Of a DNA stretch of 12,671 bases, positions 1 through 6,689 are shown in pieces. The notes under the pieces were generated by a model, which made no database searches, was not told where the DNA came from, and saw only the letters and a list, made by a program, of their open reading frames with translations. A program made the position numbers and the translations under genes. Location of the stretch: assembly GCA_023430285.1 (NCBI GenBank), contig JAEZAV010000128.1:1-12671 (forward strand), read 5' to 3'. Origin of the DNA: Methanobacteriota archaeon (GTDB taxonomy: Archaea; Methanobacteriota; Methanobacteria; Methanobacteriales; Methanobacteriaceae). The number at the start of each line of letters is the position of its first letter. The first letter of the stretch is position 1.

Positions 1-74
1 TTAAGATTATTTAATATAGCATCTACATTATCATAATCGTATCTATTTTTAGATATGTAAACTTTTTTAATCAA
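1..74 (-). CDS. Possible N-terminal fragment of a protein running off the left edge
   Basis: An open minus-strand frame enters from the window edge and can begin at a TTG at 74-72. It gives 24 residues: Met-Ile-Lys-Lys-Val-Tyr-Ile-Ser, then Lys-Asn-Arg-Tyr-Asp-Tyr-Asp-Asn-Val-Asp, then a helix-like Ala-Ile-Leu-Asn-Asn-Leu. A short hydrophobic strand (KKVYIS) followed by a loop and a helix is how many Rossmann-like or TIR-like domains start, but 24 residues cannot identify a family. No convincing ribosome binding site precedes the TTG. The frame stays open upstream to a TGA near 145, with no ATG, so the start is uncertain. Codon use looks protein-like. It could also be chance in AT-rich DNA. 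Confidence 0.3.
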   Translation of the reverse strand, partial: MIKKVYISKNRYDYDNVDAILNNL

Positions 75-206
75 TACTATTGATAAACTTATCAGTTTCT
101 TTTTAATGTTATTGTTGATGGTATTATTGAATATAATTTTGAATCAAAACATGACCATTTATTTCTTAAAAGTTTCAGAGAACCAAATTATTTGGATGGA
201 ACTACA

Positions 207-347
207 ATGAAATCCTTAAAAAAACCTAGGCATGCCGGGATTCTGTTAAAAGTCATGATTGCCATGTTTTTAGTGGGCATTGATTTTTGGTGTTTATCAG
301 GAATATTACTAATCTCACAAAAAATTAGACATGTTGTGCAAGTGTAA
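207..347 (+). CDS. Small membrane-like ORF of 46 codons, doubtful
   Basis: The ORF starts at ATG 207 after a purine-rich GGATGGA (194-200) at a spacing of six, which could serve as a weak ribosome binding site. The product begins with a basic stretch (KSLKKPRH), then is hydrophobic at about residues 10-37, with a Lys at 15 and an Asp at 26 inside that stretch, and ends in a short basic/hydrophobic tail. This would suit a single membrane span or a short hairpin. The same frame is stop-free back to base 87 but lacks an earlier ATG, so this may be the tail of a decayed longer gene. No family is recognised, and an overlapping 61-codon minus frame is equally unproven. Confidence 0.18.
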   Translation: MKSLKKPRHAGILLKVMIAMFLVGIDFWCLSGILLISQKIRHVVQV

Positions 348-440
348 AATGATATTAGGTAATAACTATACAAATGCCCATACTAGGCAGAAAAATAATG
401 AAATTAGATCAGTAATTCGAATTTCCAGATCACAACAACA

Positions 441-447
441 TTAAATA
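441..447 (+). promoter_or_regulatory. TATA-like element upstream of pdaD
   Basis: TTAAATA resembles the archaeal TATA box. It would place a transcription start near 470 and give pdaD a leader of about 100 bases containing both the 512-521 palindrome and the T9 run. A second, weaker candidate is the TTTTTAAAA at 506-514, which would start transcription near 538 and give a short leader. The sequence alone does not decide between them. Confidence 0.25.
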
Positions 448-448
448 C

Positions 449-460
449 CATGTCAACATG
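449..460. repeat. Inverted repeat CATGT-CA-ACATG
   Basis: Five-base arms CATGT and ACATG flank a two-base spacer immediately downstream of the TATA-like 441-447. With the related palindrome at 512-521 it could form a pair of operator half-sites for a dimeric regulator of pdaD. Short palindromes occur by chance in AT-rich DNA, so the regulatory reading is inference. Confidence 0.25.
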
Positions 461-511
461 ATTAAGATTGAGAAAAAGTTACGGATTCAATGAAAAATTA
501 TGAACTTTTTA

Positions 512-521
512 AAACATGTTT
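512..521. repeat. Perfect 10-base palindrome AAACATGTTT
   Basis: A perfect palindrome 50 bases before the pdaD start that shares the ACATG core of the inverted repeat at 449-460. It lies just ahead of the T9 run. It is a candidate operator, unproven. Confidence 0.25.
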
Positions 522-536
522 AGGATGAATTGGTTA

Positions 537-545
537 TTTTTTTTT
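537..545 (+). terminator. T9 run ahead of pdaD
   Basis: Nine consecutive T residues lie 25 bases before the pdaD ATG. Archaeal RNA polymerase terminates at oligo-T without needing a hairpin. The run could end an upstream transcript or attenuate one reading into pdaD, or may simply be AT-rich spacer. Confidence 0.25.
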
Positions 546-570
546 AGATTAATAGATTTAAGTGATACAA

Positions 571-1014
571 ATGAGGATTTCAATAACTTCTGGAAGGGCT
601 GAAGGCCCAACAAAACTTAACACATTTGATAATGCTTTGTTAAACGCAGGAATAGGTGATGTGAATCTGATAAAAGTTTCAAGCATACTTCCCAAGGATG
701 CTGAGATCGTTCCAGTACCAGAATTAACACCTGGTGACATGATAAATTCTGTTCTTTCCTATGTTTCATCGGATAACGAGGGGGATATAATATCTGCATT
801 TGTGGCAGTTGCAATTGCAGATGAATTTGGGTGTGTTGTTGAAAACACTGGTATAAACAGAAATCCTGACGATGTGAAGGCTGAAGCAGAAGAAATGGCC
901 CGTTACATGGTTGATGTTAGGGGTATGAAACTGAAGGAAATAATTATAGAAGGAAAGAGTCATATAGTAAAAAAACAAGGAGCAGTTGTTGCGGCAGTTG
1001 TGTACCTTGATTGA
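571..1014 (+). CDS. pdaD: Pyruvoyl-dependent arginine decarboxylase
   Basis: The enzyme decarboxylates arginine to agmatine, which archaea use for polyamines and for agmatidine in the isoleucine tRNA that reads AUA. It is made as a proenzyme that cuts itself between two serines, and the second becomes the pyruvoyl cofactor. The cleavage site is visible as KVSSILP, with the serines at residues 37-38. The family segments around GEAEGPT-like residues 8-14 (GRAEGPT), NTFDNALLNAGIGDVNLIKVSS (17-38) and the C-terminal GAVVAAVVY also match. I start at ATG 571 (147 aa): GTGAT at 562-566 pairs with 16S rRNA at a spacing of four, so the GTG at 562 is part of the ribosome binding site rather than the start. 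It lacks the roughly 15-residue N-terminal extension of the M. jannaschii enzyme. It may be co-transcribed with the next gene, 14 bases downstream. Confidence 0.93.
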   Translation: MRISITSGRAEGPTKLNTFDNALLNAGIGDVNLIKVSSILPKDAEIVPVPELTPGDMINSVLSYVSSDNEGDIISAFVAVAIADEFGCVVENTGINRNPDDVKAEAEEMARYMVDVRGMKLKEIIIEGKSHIVKKQGAVVAAVVYLD

Positions 1015-1028
1015 AGTAGTGATGAAAA

Positions 1029-1868
1029 GTGAAACCCAAGGATATCAAGTTTTGGAGTGAAGTATCTGAAGAGATAATGTTTGAAGCCCATGAAGCTGTC
1101 AAACCACTTATTGGAAAAGAAGAAGCAGGCAAAACAGTTAAAATGGGTGCTGATGGCACTCCAACTAAACTGATAGATATCGTTGCAGAGGACAAAGTTG
1201 TCGAAGTTTTAAAGAAGACAGGAATACCTGTAACTCTAATAAGTGAAGAAGTGGGTGAACTAAAAATAGGTGAAGGAACATCAGAAGCAGTTTTAGTGGT
1301 AGACCCACTTGACGGTACTCGAAATGCCCTGAAAAATATCCCTGCCTATGGAATTTCAATAGCAATTTCAGATGGAAATTTAGAACATGCCTCGGATTTG
1401 AAACTATCAGATATTGAACTGGGCTTTGTTAAAAATTTCGCAAACAACGATGTTTACCACGCAGTAAAGGGTGATGGTGCATGGTTGAACAAAGAAAAAA
1501 TCAGCCCATCCAAAAGAGTGGAAGTGGCAGGTTCATCCATAGGTGCCTATATTTACAGGGCTGACATGTCAAAGATTGACAAACTATGTGCAACAGTTAG
1601 GAGCATGAGAATTTTGGGATCTGTGGCAATTGAACTTTGTTATGTGGCAAATGGGACCTATGATGCATTTCTTGACATCAGGGGCAACATGAGGGTCATG
1701 GATATTGCTGCTGCAAAGTTAATAATTGAAGAATCCACTGGTCTTGTAACGGATGAAAAATGCAGACCACTGGTAAATGATTTAAATGTTCTCGAGAGAA
1801 CGTCCATAATAGCATCTTGCAATAAAAATTTTCACACTCAAATAATTTCTATTTTGGGAGGAATTTAA
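1029..1868 (+). CDS. suhB: Inositol monophosphatase/fructose-1,6-bisphosphatase family phosphatase (possible NADP phosphatase)
   Basis: This is a Mg2+-dependent sugar-phosphate phosphatase of the archaeal IMPase/class IV FBPase family. Metal-binding motifs are visible: ISEEVG (residues 71-76), DPLDGTRN (92-99) and a C-terminal MDIAAA (224-229), corresponding to the family's D-x-D-G-T and D-x-A-A motifs. The length of 279 aa is slightly above the usual 250-270. Known relatives hydrolyse myo-inositol-1-phosphate and fructose-1,6-bisphosphate, and some also NADP. The start is GTG 1029, supported by GTGAT at 1019-1023 five bases before it. The ATG at 1022 is out of frame. The stop abuts the NAD kinase ATG with no gap. 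In M. jannaschii MJ0917 an IMPase-type domain is fused to NAD kinase and acts on NADP, so an NADP phosphatase role is a reasonable inference here. Substrate is not determinable from sequence. Confidence 0.9.
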   Translation: MKPKDIKFWSEVSEEIMFEAHEAVKPLIGKEEAGKTVKMGADGTPTKLIDIVAEDKVVEVLKKTGIPVTLISEEVGELKIGEGTSEAVLVVDPLDGTRNALKNIPAYGISIAISDGNLEHASDLKLSDIELGFVKNFANNDVYHAVKGDGAWLNKEKISPSKRVEVAGSSIGAYIYRADMSKIDKLCATVRSMRILGSVAIELCYVANGTYDAFLDIRGNMRVMDIAAAKLIIEESTGLVTDEKCRPLVNDLNVLERTSIIASCNKNFHTQIISILGGI

Positions 1869-2699
1869 ATGCGAATAGGAGTAGTGGCCCGTTTTGATGT
1901 TGAAGAAGCAGTTGAAATGGCTGAAAAAATAGTTGAATTTCTCATGGAAAATGATGTGGAAACTTTGATAGATTCTCAGTTGGCAACACATCTAAAACAA
2001 TACGAAGGCATTGCCTCAGATCTGGATGATATGGATGTTGATATGGTTGTTGCAGTAGGCGGCGATGGAACCATACTTCGGACACAGGGAATAATAAACC
2101 ACAAAAAAATTCCATTGGTAGGTATCAATAAGGGTGCAGTGGGATTTTTAACTGAAATAGATCCTGAAGATGCTTTAAATGCATTGGAACAGGTTTTAAA
2201 TGGCGATTATTTCATAGAAAAACGTACACAGCTTAAAATATGCCACAACAAACAACTTCACACAGCGTTAAACGAAGTAGTGCTGATGACACAAAAACCT
2301 GCAAAAATGCTTCACATAGAGATAAGCGTGGATGATGAAGTTGTGGAGGAACTTCGAGCCGATGGATTAATAGTAGCTACTCCAAGTGGTTCTACAGCGT
2401 ATTCCATGTCTGCAGGTGGACCAATAGTAGATCCTCGGGTTGATGCATTTATAATAGTGCCAATTTGTCCATTCAAATTAGGTGCAAGGCCGTTTGTGGT
2501 GCCAAACGACAGTGTGATCAAGGTTAAATTTTTACGTAAAGGTAAGAAGGCAGTGGCTGTAATAGATGGTCAGCAGGTCGAAGAAATTGATTACATGGAT
2601 GAAATCATTTTTAAAAAGGCAGATAACTACGCCTATTTTGTAAGACTCTCCAAAAACTTCTACAAACGGGTTAGGGAAAAACTCCAAGGGGATGTATAG
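1869..2699 (+). CDS. nadK: NAD kinase
   Basis: It phosphorylates NAD at the 2'-hydroxyl of the adenosine ribose to make NADP, in the cytoplasm. Family motifs appear in order: GGDGT at residues 64-68 (catalytic Asp66), GINKGAVGFLTEI (85-97, the usual N-x-G-x-x-G-F-L), LNE (134-136) that contacts the nicotinamide ribose, ADGLIVATPSGSTAYSMSAGG (164-184), and a C-terminal IDGQ segment. The length of 276 aa is normal. ATG 1869 follows the preceding stop directly and has a strong GGGAGG ribosome binding site at 1856-1861 with spacing seven, which lies inside the end of the phosphatase gene. Translation of the two is therefore probably coupled. The family may use ATP or polyphosphate; this cannot be decided here. 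Confidence 0.95.
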   Translation: MRIGVVARFDVEEAVEMAEKIVEFLMENDVETLIDSQLATHLKQYEGIASDLDDMDVDMVVAVGGDGTILRTQGIINHKKIPLVGINKGAVGFLTEIDPEDALNALEQVLNGDYFIEKRTQLKICHNKQLHTALNEVVLMTQKPAKMLHIEISVDDEVVEELRADGLIVATPSGSTAYSMSAGGPIVDPRVDAFIIVPICPFKLGARPFVVPNDSVIKVKFLRKGKKAVAVIDGQQVEEIDYMDEIIFKKADNYAYFVRLSKNFYKRVREKLQGDV

Positions 2700-2703
2700 G
2701 TCC

Positions 2704-4047
2704 ATGGATTACTTGGTTGTTGACATGACCCATGGTGGACTTATAATCGCTTCAGAATTGTCCCAACTCCCTGAAAATCGGGTATATGCATGGGATATCT
2801 ACGGAACCCTTGATGAATCCATCATAGAAAAATATTCTTCCAGTAGTTTGGAATTTGTTGATGGAAATTGTTTTAAAGAGCCTGATGATTTAACAGTTGT
2901 TAGTCCAGTGCACTGTAATTTACAAAGACATGTTGACATGACTCACCATGATGCTGTAAAGTTTATTTTGAACCACAAAATTAACGTTCCAGTGGTTGAA
3001 GTAACAGGTGTTAAGGGAAAAACAAGCGTGGTTTGGATTTTAAAGGAGATTCTTAACCATAAAAAACCATTAGTTTTAAGCAGCTTAGGAGTTGAAGTGT
3101 TTGATGGAACAAAATGGTTGAAACTCAAGGGAAACATAAGCATAACTCCTGCAAGTATTATTGAAGCATGGAAACTTGCAGAAAATTATGAAGTAGGAAT
3201 ATGCATATTTGAAACATCCCTTGGAGGAACTGGATTGGCTGATGTAGGTGTTTTAACCAACATTGCAGAGAATTATTCCATAGCAGGTAACTCAAGCAAT
3301 GCAAGCATAGCCAAGTCCCAAATATTTAAGAGTAAACTGGTGGCATGTGATCAAGAATCATTTGATTCTGAATACTTAAAATATAAAGAAAACACCAACA
3401 CATTTGGAATTCTTAACAATTCAAAAACCATACCAGATCTAACTGCAACAAATATCAAATACAGCTTCGATAAAACAGATTTTGATGTGCAACTATCCCA
3501 TTTTAAAACAATCAGCAATGACTTAGTTGAAGGGACGTTTAAACTCAGCACATTTGCACCAGCACCCATCCACATAAACAATGTTCTTGCAGCAGTTTCA
3601 GCATCTATGATGTTGGGAATATCAGAAGAAAAGATCAAGACAGGCCTATTACAATTCAAAGGATTGAATGGTAGAACTACAATAAAGGAATTAAATGGTG
3701 TTAGAATTGTGGAAGAGATCAATCCGGGGCTCAATGTCACAGCGGTGAAAGAAGCCATCAAAATGATGGAAAATACTGATGATGTTGCTGTGGTTTTCGG
3801 AGGAAGATACGGTGTAACTTGTGAGGAGATAGATGAAAATTCTGTTTCGCAAGTATTAAACCAAATAAATGAAGAAACAAAACTAATTTTAGTAGACGAG
3901 CTAGGAAAAAATGTTAATAAGCTACTGAAAAGAGATTCTATTTATTACAATAATTTAAAAGATGCTGTAAACTACGCATCCAAAACTAACTCTGATAATA
4001 TCTTAGTTATTTACAGATCCAATTATTCGGACTTGGAAAAAAGATAA
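2704..4047 (+). CDS. cfbE: Coenzyme F430 synthase (Mur ligase-like)
   Basis: CfbE performs the last step of coenzyme F430 synthesis, the ATP-dependent closure of the carbocyclic F ring on 15,17(3)-seco-F430-17(3)-acid. F430 is the nickel cofactor of methyl-coenzyme M reductase. The protein has the Mur ligase layout: an N-terminal domain opening with LVVDMTHGG (residues 4-12), a P-loop GVKGKTS (102-108), a central FETSLGGTG (169-177) with the expected metal-site Glu, an AKSQ Lys of the type carbamylated in Mur ligases, and a C-terminal domain around LNGRTT and EEINPGLN. It is 447 aa. I prefer ATG 2704: GGGGAT at 2688-2693 lies ten bases upstream, while the ATG at 2692, which overlaps nadK by eight bases, would have that site directly against it. 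A generic Mur ligase label would miss its role. No MurC-F neighbours are present. Confidence 0.85.
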   Translation: MDYLVVDMTHGGLIIASELSQLPENRVYAWDIYGTLDESIIEKYSSSSLEFVDGNCFKEPDDLTVVSPVHCNLQRHVDMTHHDAVKFILNHKINVPVVEVTGVKGKTSVVWILKEILNHKKPLVLSSLGVEVFDGTKWLKLKGNISITPASIIEAWKLAENYEVGICIFETSLGGTGLADVGVLTNIAENYSIAGNSSNASIAKSQIFKSKLVACDQESFDSEYLKYKENTNTFGILNNSKTIPDLTATNIKYSFDKTDFDVQLSHFKTISNDLVEGTFKLSTFAPAPIHINNVLAAVSASMMLGISEEKIKTGLLQFKGLNGRTTIKELNGVRIVEEINPGLNVTAVKEAIKMMENTDDVAVVFGGRYGVTCEEIDENSVSQVLNQINEETKLILVDELGKNVNKLLKRDSIYYNNLKDAVNYASKTNSDNILVIYRSNYSDLEKR

Positions 4048-4161
4048 TTGTTGATTATTTTGTGTCTATGGTAACATTTATTAAACATATACAAGAATCA
4101 TTCATTAGGGGATTTAATAAATACTATTCCTGATCACAGTTCAAAATATTACAGAACATAC

Positions 4162-4169
4162 TTTAAATT
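4162..4169 (+). promoter_or_regulatory. TATA-like box for hemC
   Basis: TTTAAATT lies about 90 bases before the hemC start in the 206-base gap after cfbE. It predicts a transcript starting near 4190 with a leader of about 60 bases. A second AT-rich candidate is at about 4111-4121. No riboswitch-like structure was recognised in the gap. Confidence 0.35.
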
Positions 4170-4240
4170 TGTATCTAATAAATTTTAAGTTCTATAATCA
4201 ATTTTAATGTGAAGATATTATCATGATGAAATTTCTTACT

Positions 4241-4249
4241 GGAGATGAT
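4241..4249 (+). promoter_or_regulatory. Strong ribosome binding site of hemC
   Basis: GGAGATGAT matches the archaeal GGAGGTGAT in eight of nine positions. It contains an ATG (4245) that extends the hemC frame by three codons and would be chosen by a longest-ORF rule. The site itself points to the TTG at 4254 four bases downstream. Confidence 0.7.
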
Positions 4250-4253
4250 TTTT

Positions 4254-5126
4254 TTGAAGGTTGGTACCCGTGGAAGCAGTCTTGCAACATATCAAACCAA
4301 GACTATAATTAATGAACTGTCCATAGTTACAGATGAGAAAATTGATGTAGAAATTATCAAATCTACTGGGGATAAAATACAGAATTCACAGCTATACAAT
4401 ATTGATGCTAAAGGGATATTCACCCGCGAATTAGACGATGCTGTATTGGATGGAACTGTAGATTTCGCAGTACACAGTTTGAAGGATCTGCCAACTGAAC
4501 TTGAAGGGGACCTTGAAATTGTTGCTGTGCCTGAAAGGGAATCTCCAAATGAAGTTTTAGTTTCCAAGTTTGGATGGGATGAACTGCCCAAGGGTGCAAC
4601 TGTTGGTACCAGCAGTATCAGAAGGGAAGCTTTCTGTAACCATCATGACAAAGAATTTAATATAAAACCAATAAGAGGAAATATAGATACAAGAATAAAG
4701 AAAGTATTCAGTGGAGAATATGATGCTACAATTATGGCTGAGGCTGGTTTGAATAGACTTGGGCTGACTGAATATATTAAGCAAAGGTTTTCAATTGAAT
4801 ATTTTACTCCTGCTGCTGGGCAGGGGGCAATTGCAGTTGTTGCAAGAAGTGATAGTGATGTTAAGGATGATTTACAGAAGATAAATCACCTCAAATCTTT
4901 TCAGGAAGTCACTGCTGAAAAAAGGGTGCTTCTTGAAATGGGGGTGGGTTGTCAATCACCTTTGGGTGTTTCTGCAAGAATTAATGAGAATAAACTCAAA
5001 CTTTGTGCTGTTCTTCTTACTCAGGAAGGAAAAATAGTTTCAAGGGTTATGGTTGAAGGTTCTGCAGATAAAGCCAGTAATTTGGGTTTAAAGGCTGCAA
5101 AACTTATGATGGAGGATTATATTTGA
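4254..5126 (+). CDS. hemC: Hydroxymethylbilane synthase (porphobilinogen deaminase)
   Basis: It joins four porphobilinogen units into hydroxymethylbilane, the common step towards sirohaem, cobamides and coenzyme F430. Motifs, numbered from the TTG start: GTRGSSLA (4-11), the catalytic HSLKDLP (74-80, Asp78), VGTSSIRR (117-124), RGNIDTR (141-147), AAGQGAIAV (187-195) and GVGCQSPLG (230-238). Cys233 in the last motif is expected to hold the dipyrromethane cofactor. At 290 aa it is near the usual 300. The TTG start is chosen because the near-perfect ribosome binding site at 4241-4249 overlaps the alternative ATG at 4245, and because the mature start Met-Lys-Val-Gly-Thr-Arg-Gly-Ser fits the family. 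The stop overlaps the next start by four bases. With cfbE upstream, the first and last steps of the F430 route flank one gap. Confidence 0.94.
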   Translation: MKVGTRGSSLATYQTKTIINELSIVTDEKIDVEIIKSTGDKIQNSQLYNIDAKGIFTRELDDAVLDGTVDFAVHSLKDLPTELEGDLEIVAVPERESPNEVLVSKFGWDELPKGATVGTSSIRREAFCNHHDKEFNIKPIRGNIDTRIKKVFSGEYDATIMAEAGLNRLGLTEYIKQRFSIEYFTPAAGQGAIAVVARSDSDVKDDLQKINHLKSFQEVTAEKRVLLEMGVGCQSPLGVSARINENKLKLCAVLLTQEGKIVSRVMVEGSADKASNLGLKAAKLMMEDYI

Positions 5127-6076
5127 ATAAGGTGAACGTTGGAGTAATCGGTGTCGGAGCAATGGGTTACAACCATGTTAGGGTTTATTCTGAACTTGAA
5201 AATGCTAACTTAATGGCTGTTTCAGATCTAATGCGGGGAACACTGGCAGAAGTTTCAAAGGAATTCAACACAGTAGGTTTTGTTGATTATGATAATATAC
5301 TCAAGATGCCTGAAATTGATGTTGTAAGTGTTTGTGTGCCTACCACTTACCATTATGATGTTGTTATGGGTGCTATTGAACAAGGAAAACATGTTTTGGT
5401 AGAAAAACCTATTGCATTCACCCTTGATGAAGCAAAGGACATGGTCAATGCTGCTCATGATGCTGGAGTTAAACTGGCAACAGGTCATGTAGAAAGATTC
5501 AACCCTGCAGTAGATGAGGCTAAACGACTTCTAAATGATGGTGCTATAGGAGAGGTTGTTTCTGCTTCTGCAAAAAGGGTAGGTCCATTCCCTCCGAGAA
5601 TAAAGGATGTTGGTGTGGCCATAGATCTTGCAATACATGAAGTGGATATCATGTTTTATTTATTGAACAGCCCAGCTTCTAGAGTTTATGCAAACATGGG
5701 TAGCAGACTCGAAAAATGTGAATATGAAGATCATGCTGAGATCATGATGAAATTTGAGAATGGTGTGGTGGGTATATTAGAAACCAACTGGCTCACTCCA
5801 TACAAGAAGAGACAGCTTGAGATCACAGGTGTTGATGGGATTATTTCCATGGACTACATAGATCAGACTGTTGAAGTTTATGGAAAAAATGCACAGAAGG
5901 TTGAAGTGGCCCATACAGAGCCTCTTAAGGACGAACTTCAATCATTTTTATCATGTGTAGTTAACGATGAGGAACCTAAAATAACAGGCGAAGATGGTAT
6001 TCACGCCTTGAAAGTTGTTCTTGCTGCAATGAAATCTGCACAAAAGAAGATCGTTGTAAATATGAATGAATGTTAA
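5123..6076 (+). CDS. Gfo/Idh/MocA family NAD(P)-dependent oxidoreductase
   Basis: A cytoplasmic sugar- or cyclitol-type dehydrogenase. The Rossmann signature GVIGVGAMGYNH is at residues 7-18, the family's VEKPIAFT with the catalytic Lys95 at 93-100, GHVERFNP at 121-128, and the substrate-side VAIDLAIHEVDI with His172 at 165-176. The length of 317 aa is typical. The start is TTG 5123 in a TTGA overlap with the hemC stop, with GGAGGAT at 5111-5117 five bases before it, so translation is probably coupled to hemC. The substrate is not readable from the sequence. Methanogen members include a UDP-N-acetylglucosamine 3-dehydrogenase used for nucleotide-sugar synthesis, which is one candidate. No link to tetrapyrroles is apparent. 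Confidence 0.88.
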   Translation: MNKVNVGVIGVGAMGYNHVRVYSELENANLMAVSDLMRGTLAEVSKEFNTVGFVDYDNILKMPEIDVVSVCVPTTYHYDVVMGAIEQGKHVLVEKPIAFTLDEAKDMVNAAHDAGVKLATGHVERFNPAVDEAKRLLNDGAIGEVVSASAKRVGPFPPRIKDVGVAIDLAIHEVDIMFYLLNSPASRVYANMGSRLEKCEYEDHAEIMMKFENGVVGILETNWLTPYKKRQLEITGVDGIISMDYIDQTVEVYGKNAQKVEVAHTEPLKDELQSFLSCVVNDEEPKITGEDGIHALKVVLAAMKSAQKKIVVNMNEC

Positions 6077-6086
6077 GGTGCATAAC

Positions 6087-6689
6087 ATGAATGAAAAACT
6101 CATAAAACGGGCTTATGAACTGAGAAACAGGGGTTTTACAACAGGAGAAATAGCTGATGAATTGAATGTTTCTAAAGACACTTCAAGATGGCTTATTTTA
6201 CAGGGTAAAGACAATAAAACCAGTACGGAATCTGAAAAGGCACCAATAGATTTTGCTATTAATTGGAACAGTCTAGGTGGAAGTTCTGTCAGAATGAAAT
6301 ATGTATCTGCAGCTCTAGCAGATATGGCACTCAAATATGGAGAACCCGACGTTATTGTTGGTATCACTGTGAGTGGAATTCCATTTGCAACCATGATGGC
6401 AGAGATTCTCGGAGCAGATATTTCTGTTTTCCATCCAATTAAACACAGAAAGATGGAAGAAGATGCCAAGGGTGCTGTGAGTAGTAACTTTGCATCAGTA
6501 GATGGCAGAAAAGTTGTGATAGTTGATGATGTTACAACAAGTGGCAGAACCATCAGGGAAGCAGCCAAGGTTTACAAGGATCTTGGAGCAATTCCAATTG
6601 CAGTAGTTGTCTTAATTGATAAAGCAGGTATTGCTGAAGTGGAAAATGTGCCTGTAGAATCATTAATAAGTGTCAGCAGGTTGGGATGA
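6087..6689 (+). CDS. gfcR: GfcR-like protein: HTH domain plus orotate phosphoribosyltransferase-like domain
   Basis: The N-terminal part (residues 1-38) is a helix-turn-helix: ELRNRGFTTGEIADELNVSK followed by DTSRWLI. After a linker (about 40-55) comes a type I phosphoribosyltransferase fold with the PRPP loop VVIVDDVTTSGRT at 143-155. In Haloferax the homologue GfcR is a transcription regulator of sugar catabolism rather than a pyrimidine enzyme, so many databases call this family orotate phosphoribosyltransferase-like. Its target and ligand in methanogens are unknown to me. I start at ATG 6087 (200 aa) because AAGGTG at 6075-6080 lies six bases upstream. The ATG at 6066, inside the preceding gene, has no such site. 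It lies ten bases after the oxidoreductase and is the last gene of this operon. Confidence 0.85.
   Translation: MNEKLIKRAYELRNRGFTTGEIADELNVSKDTSRWLILQGKDNKTSTESEKAPIDFAINWNSLGGSSVRMKYVSAALADMALKYGEPDVIVGITVSGIPFATMMAEILGADISVFHPIKHRKMEEDAKGAVSSNFASVDGRKVVIVDDVTTSGRTIREAAKVYKDLGAIPIAVVVLIDKAGIAEVENVPVESLISVSRLG

Larger units (their letters stand above)
75..570. other. Gene-poor region upstream of pdaD
   Basis: About 500 bases hold no gene that I recognise. The plus frame from 84 to 347 is free of stops but has an ATG only at 207. Between 348 and 570 there is a TATA-like stretch at 441-447, two inverted repeats with ACATG arms (449-460 and 512-521), a 12-codon ORF at 490-528 and a T9 run at 537-545. 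No tRNA-like cloverleaf or known riboswitch was recognised. The region may be a decayed gene followed by the pdaD control region. Confidence 0.5.

Noticed and set aside
188..373. 61-codon minus-strand ORF, Cys- and Tyr-rich
   Set aside because: It lies opposite the equally unproven plus frame, has no recognised family, and no ribosome binding site was seen for it.
562..570. GTG start for pdaD adding three residues
   Set aside because: The GTG is part of the GTGAT ribosome binding site that serves ATG 571.
3351..3761. 136-codon antisense ORF inside cfbE
   Set aside because: It is a shadow of a well-supported coding frame, with no recognisable domain.
6066..6086. Upstream ATG for the HTH-PRTase gene
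   Set aside because: It lies in the end of the oxidoreductase gene and lacks a ribosome binding site, while ATG 6087 has AAGGTG at good spacing.
6113..6568. 151-codon antisense ORF inside the HTH-PRTase gene
   Set aside because: The sense frame carries clear HTH and PRPP-loop motifs; the antisense product resembles nothing.
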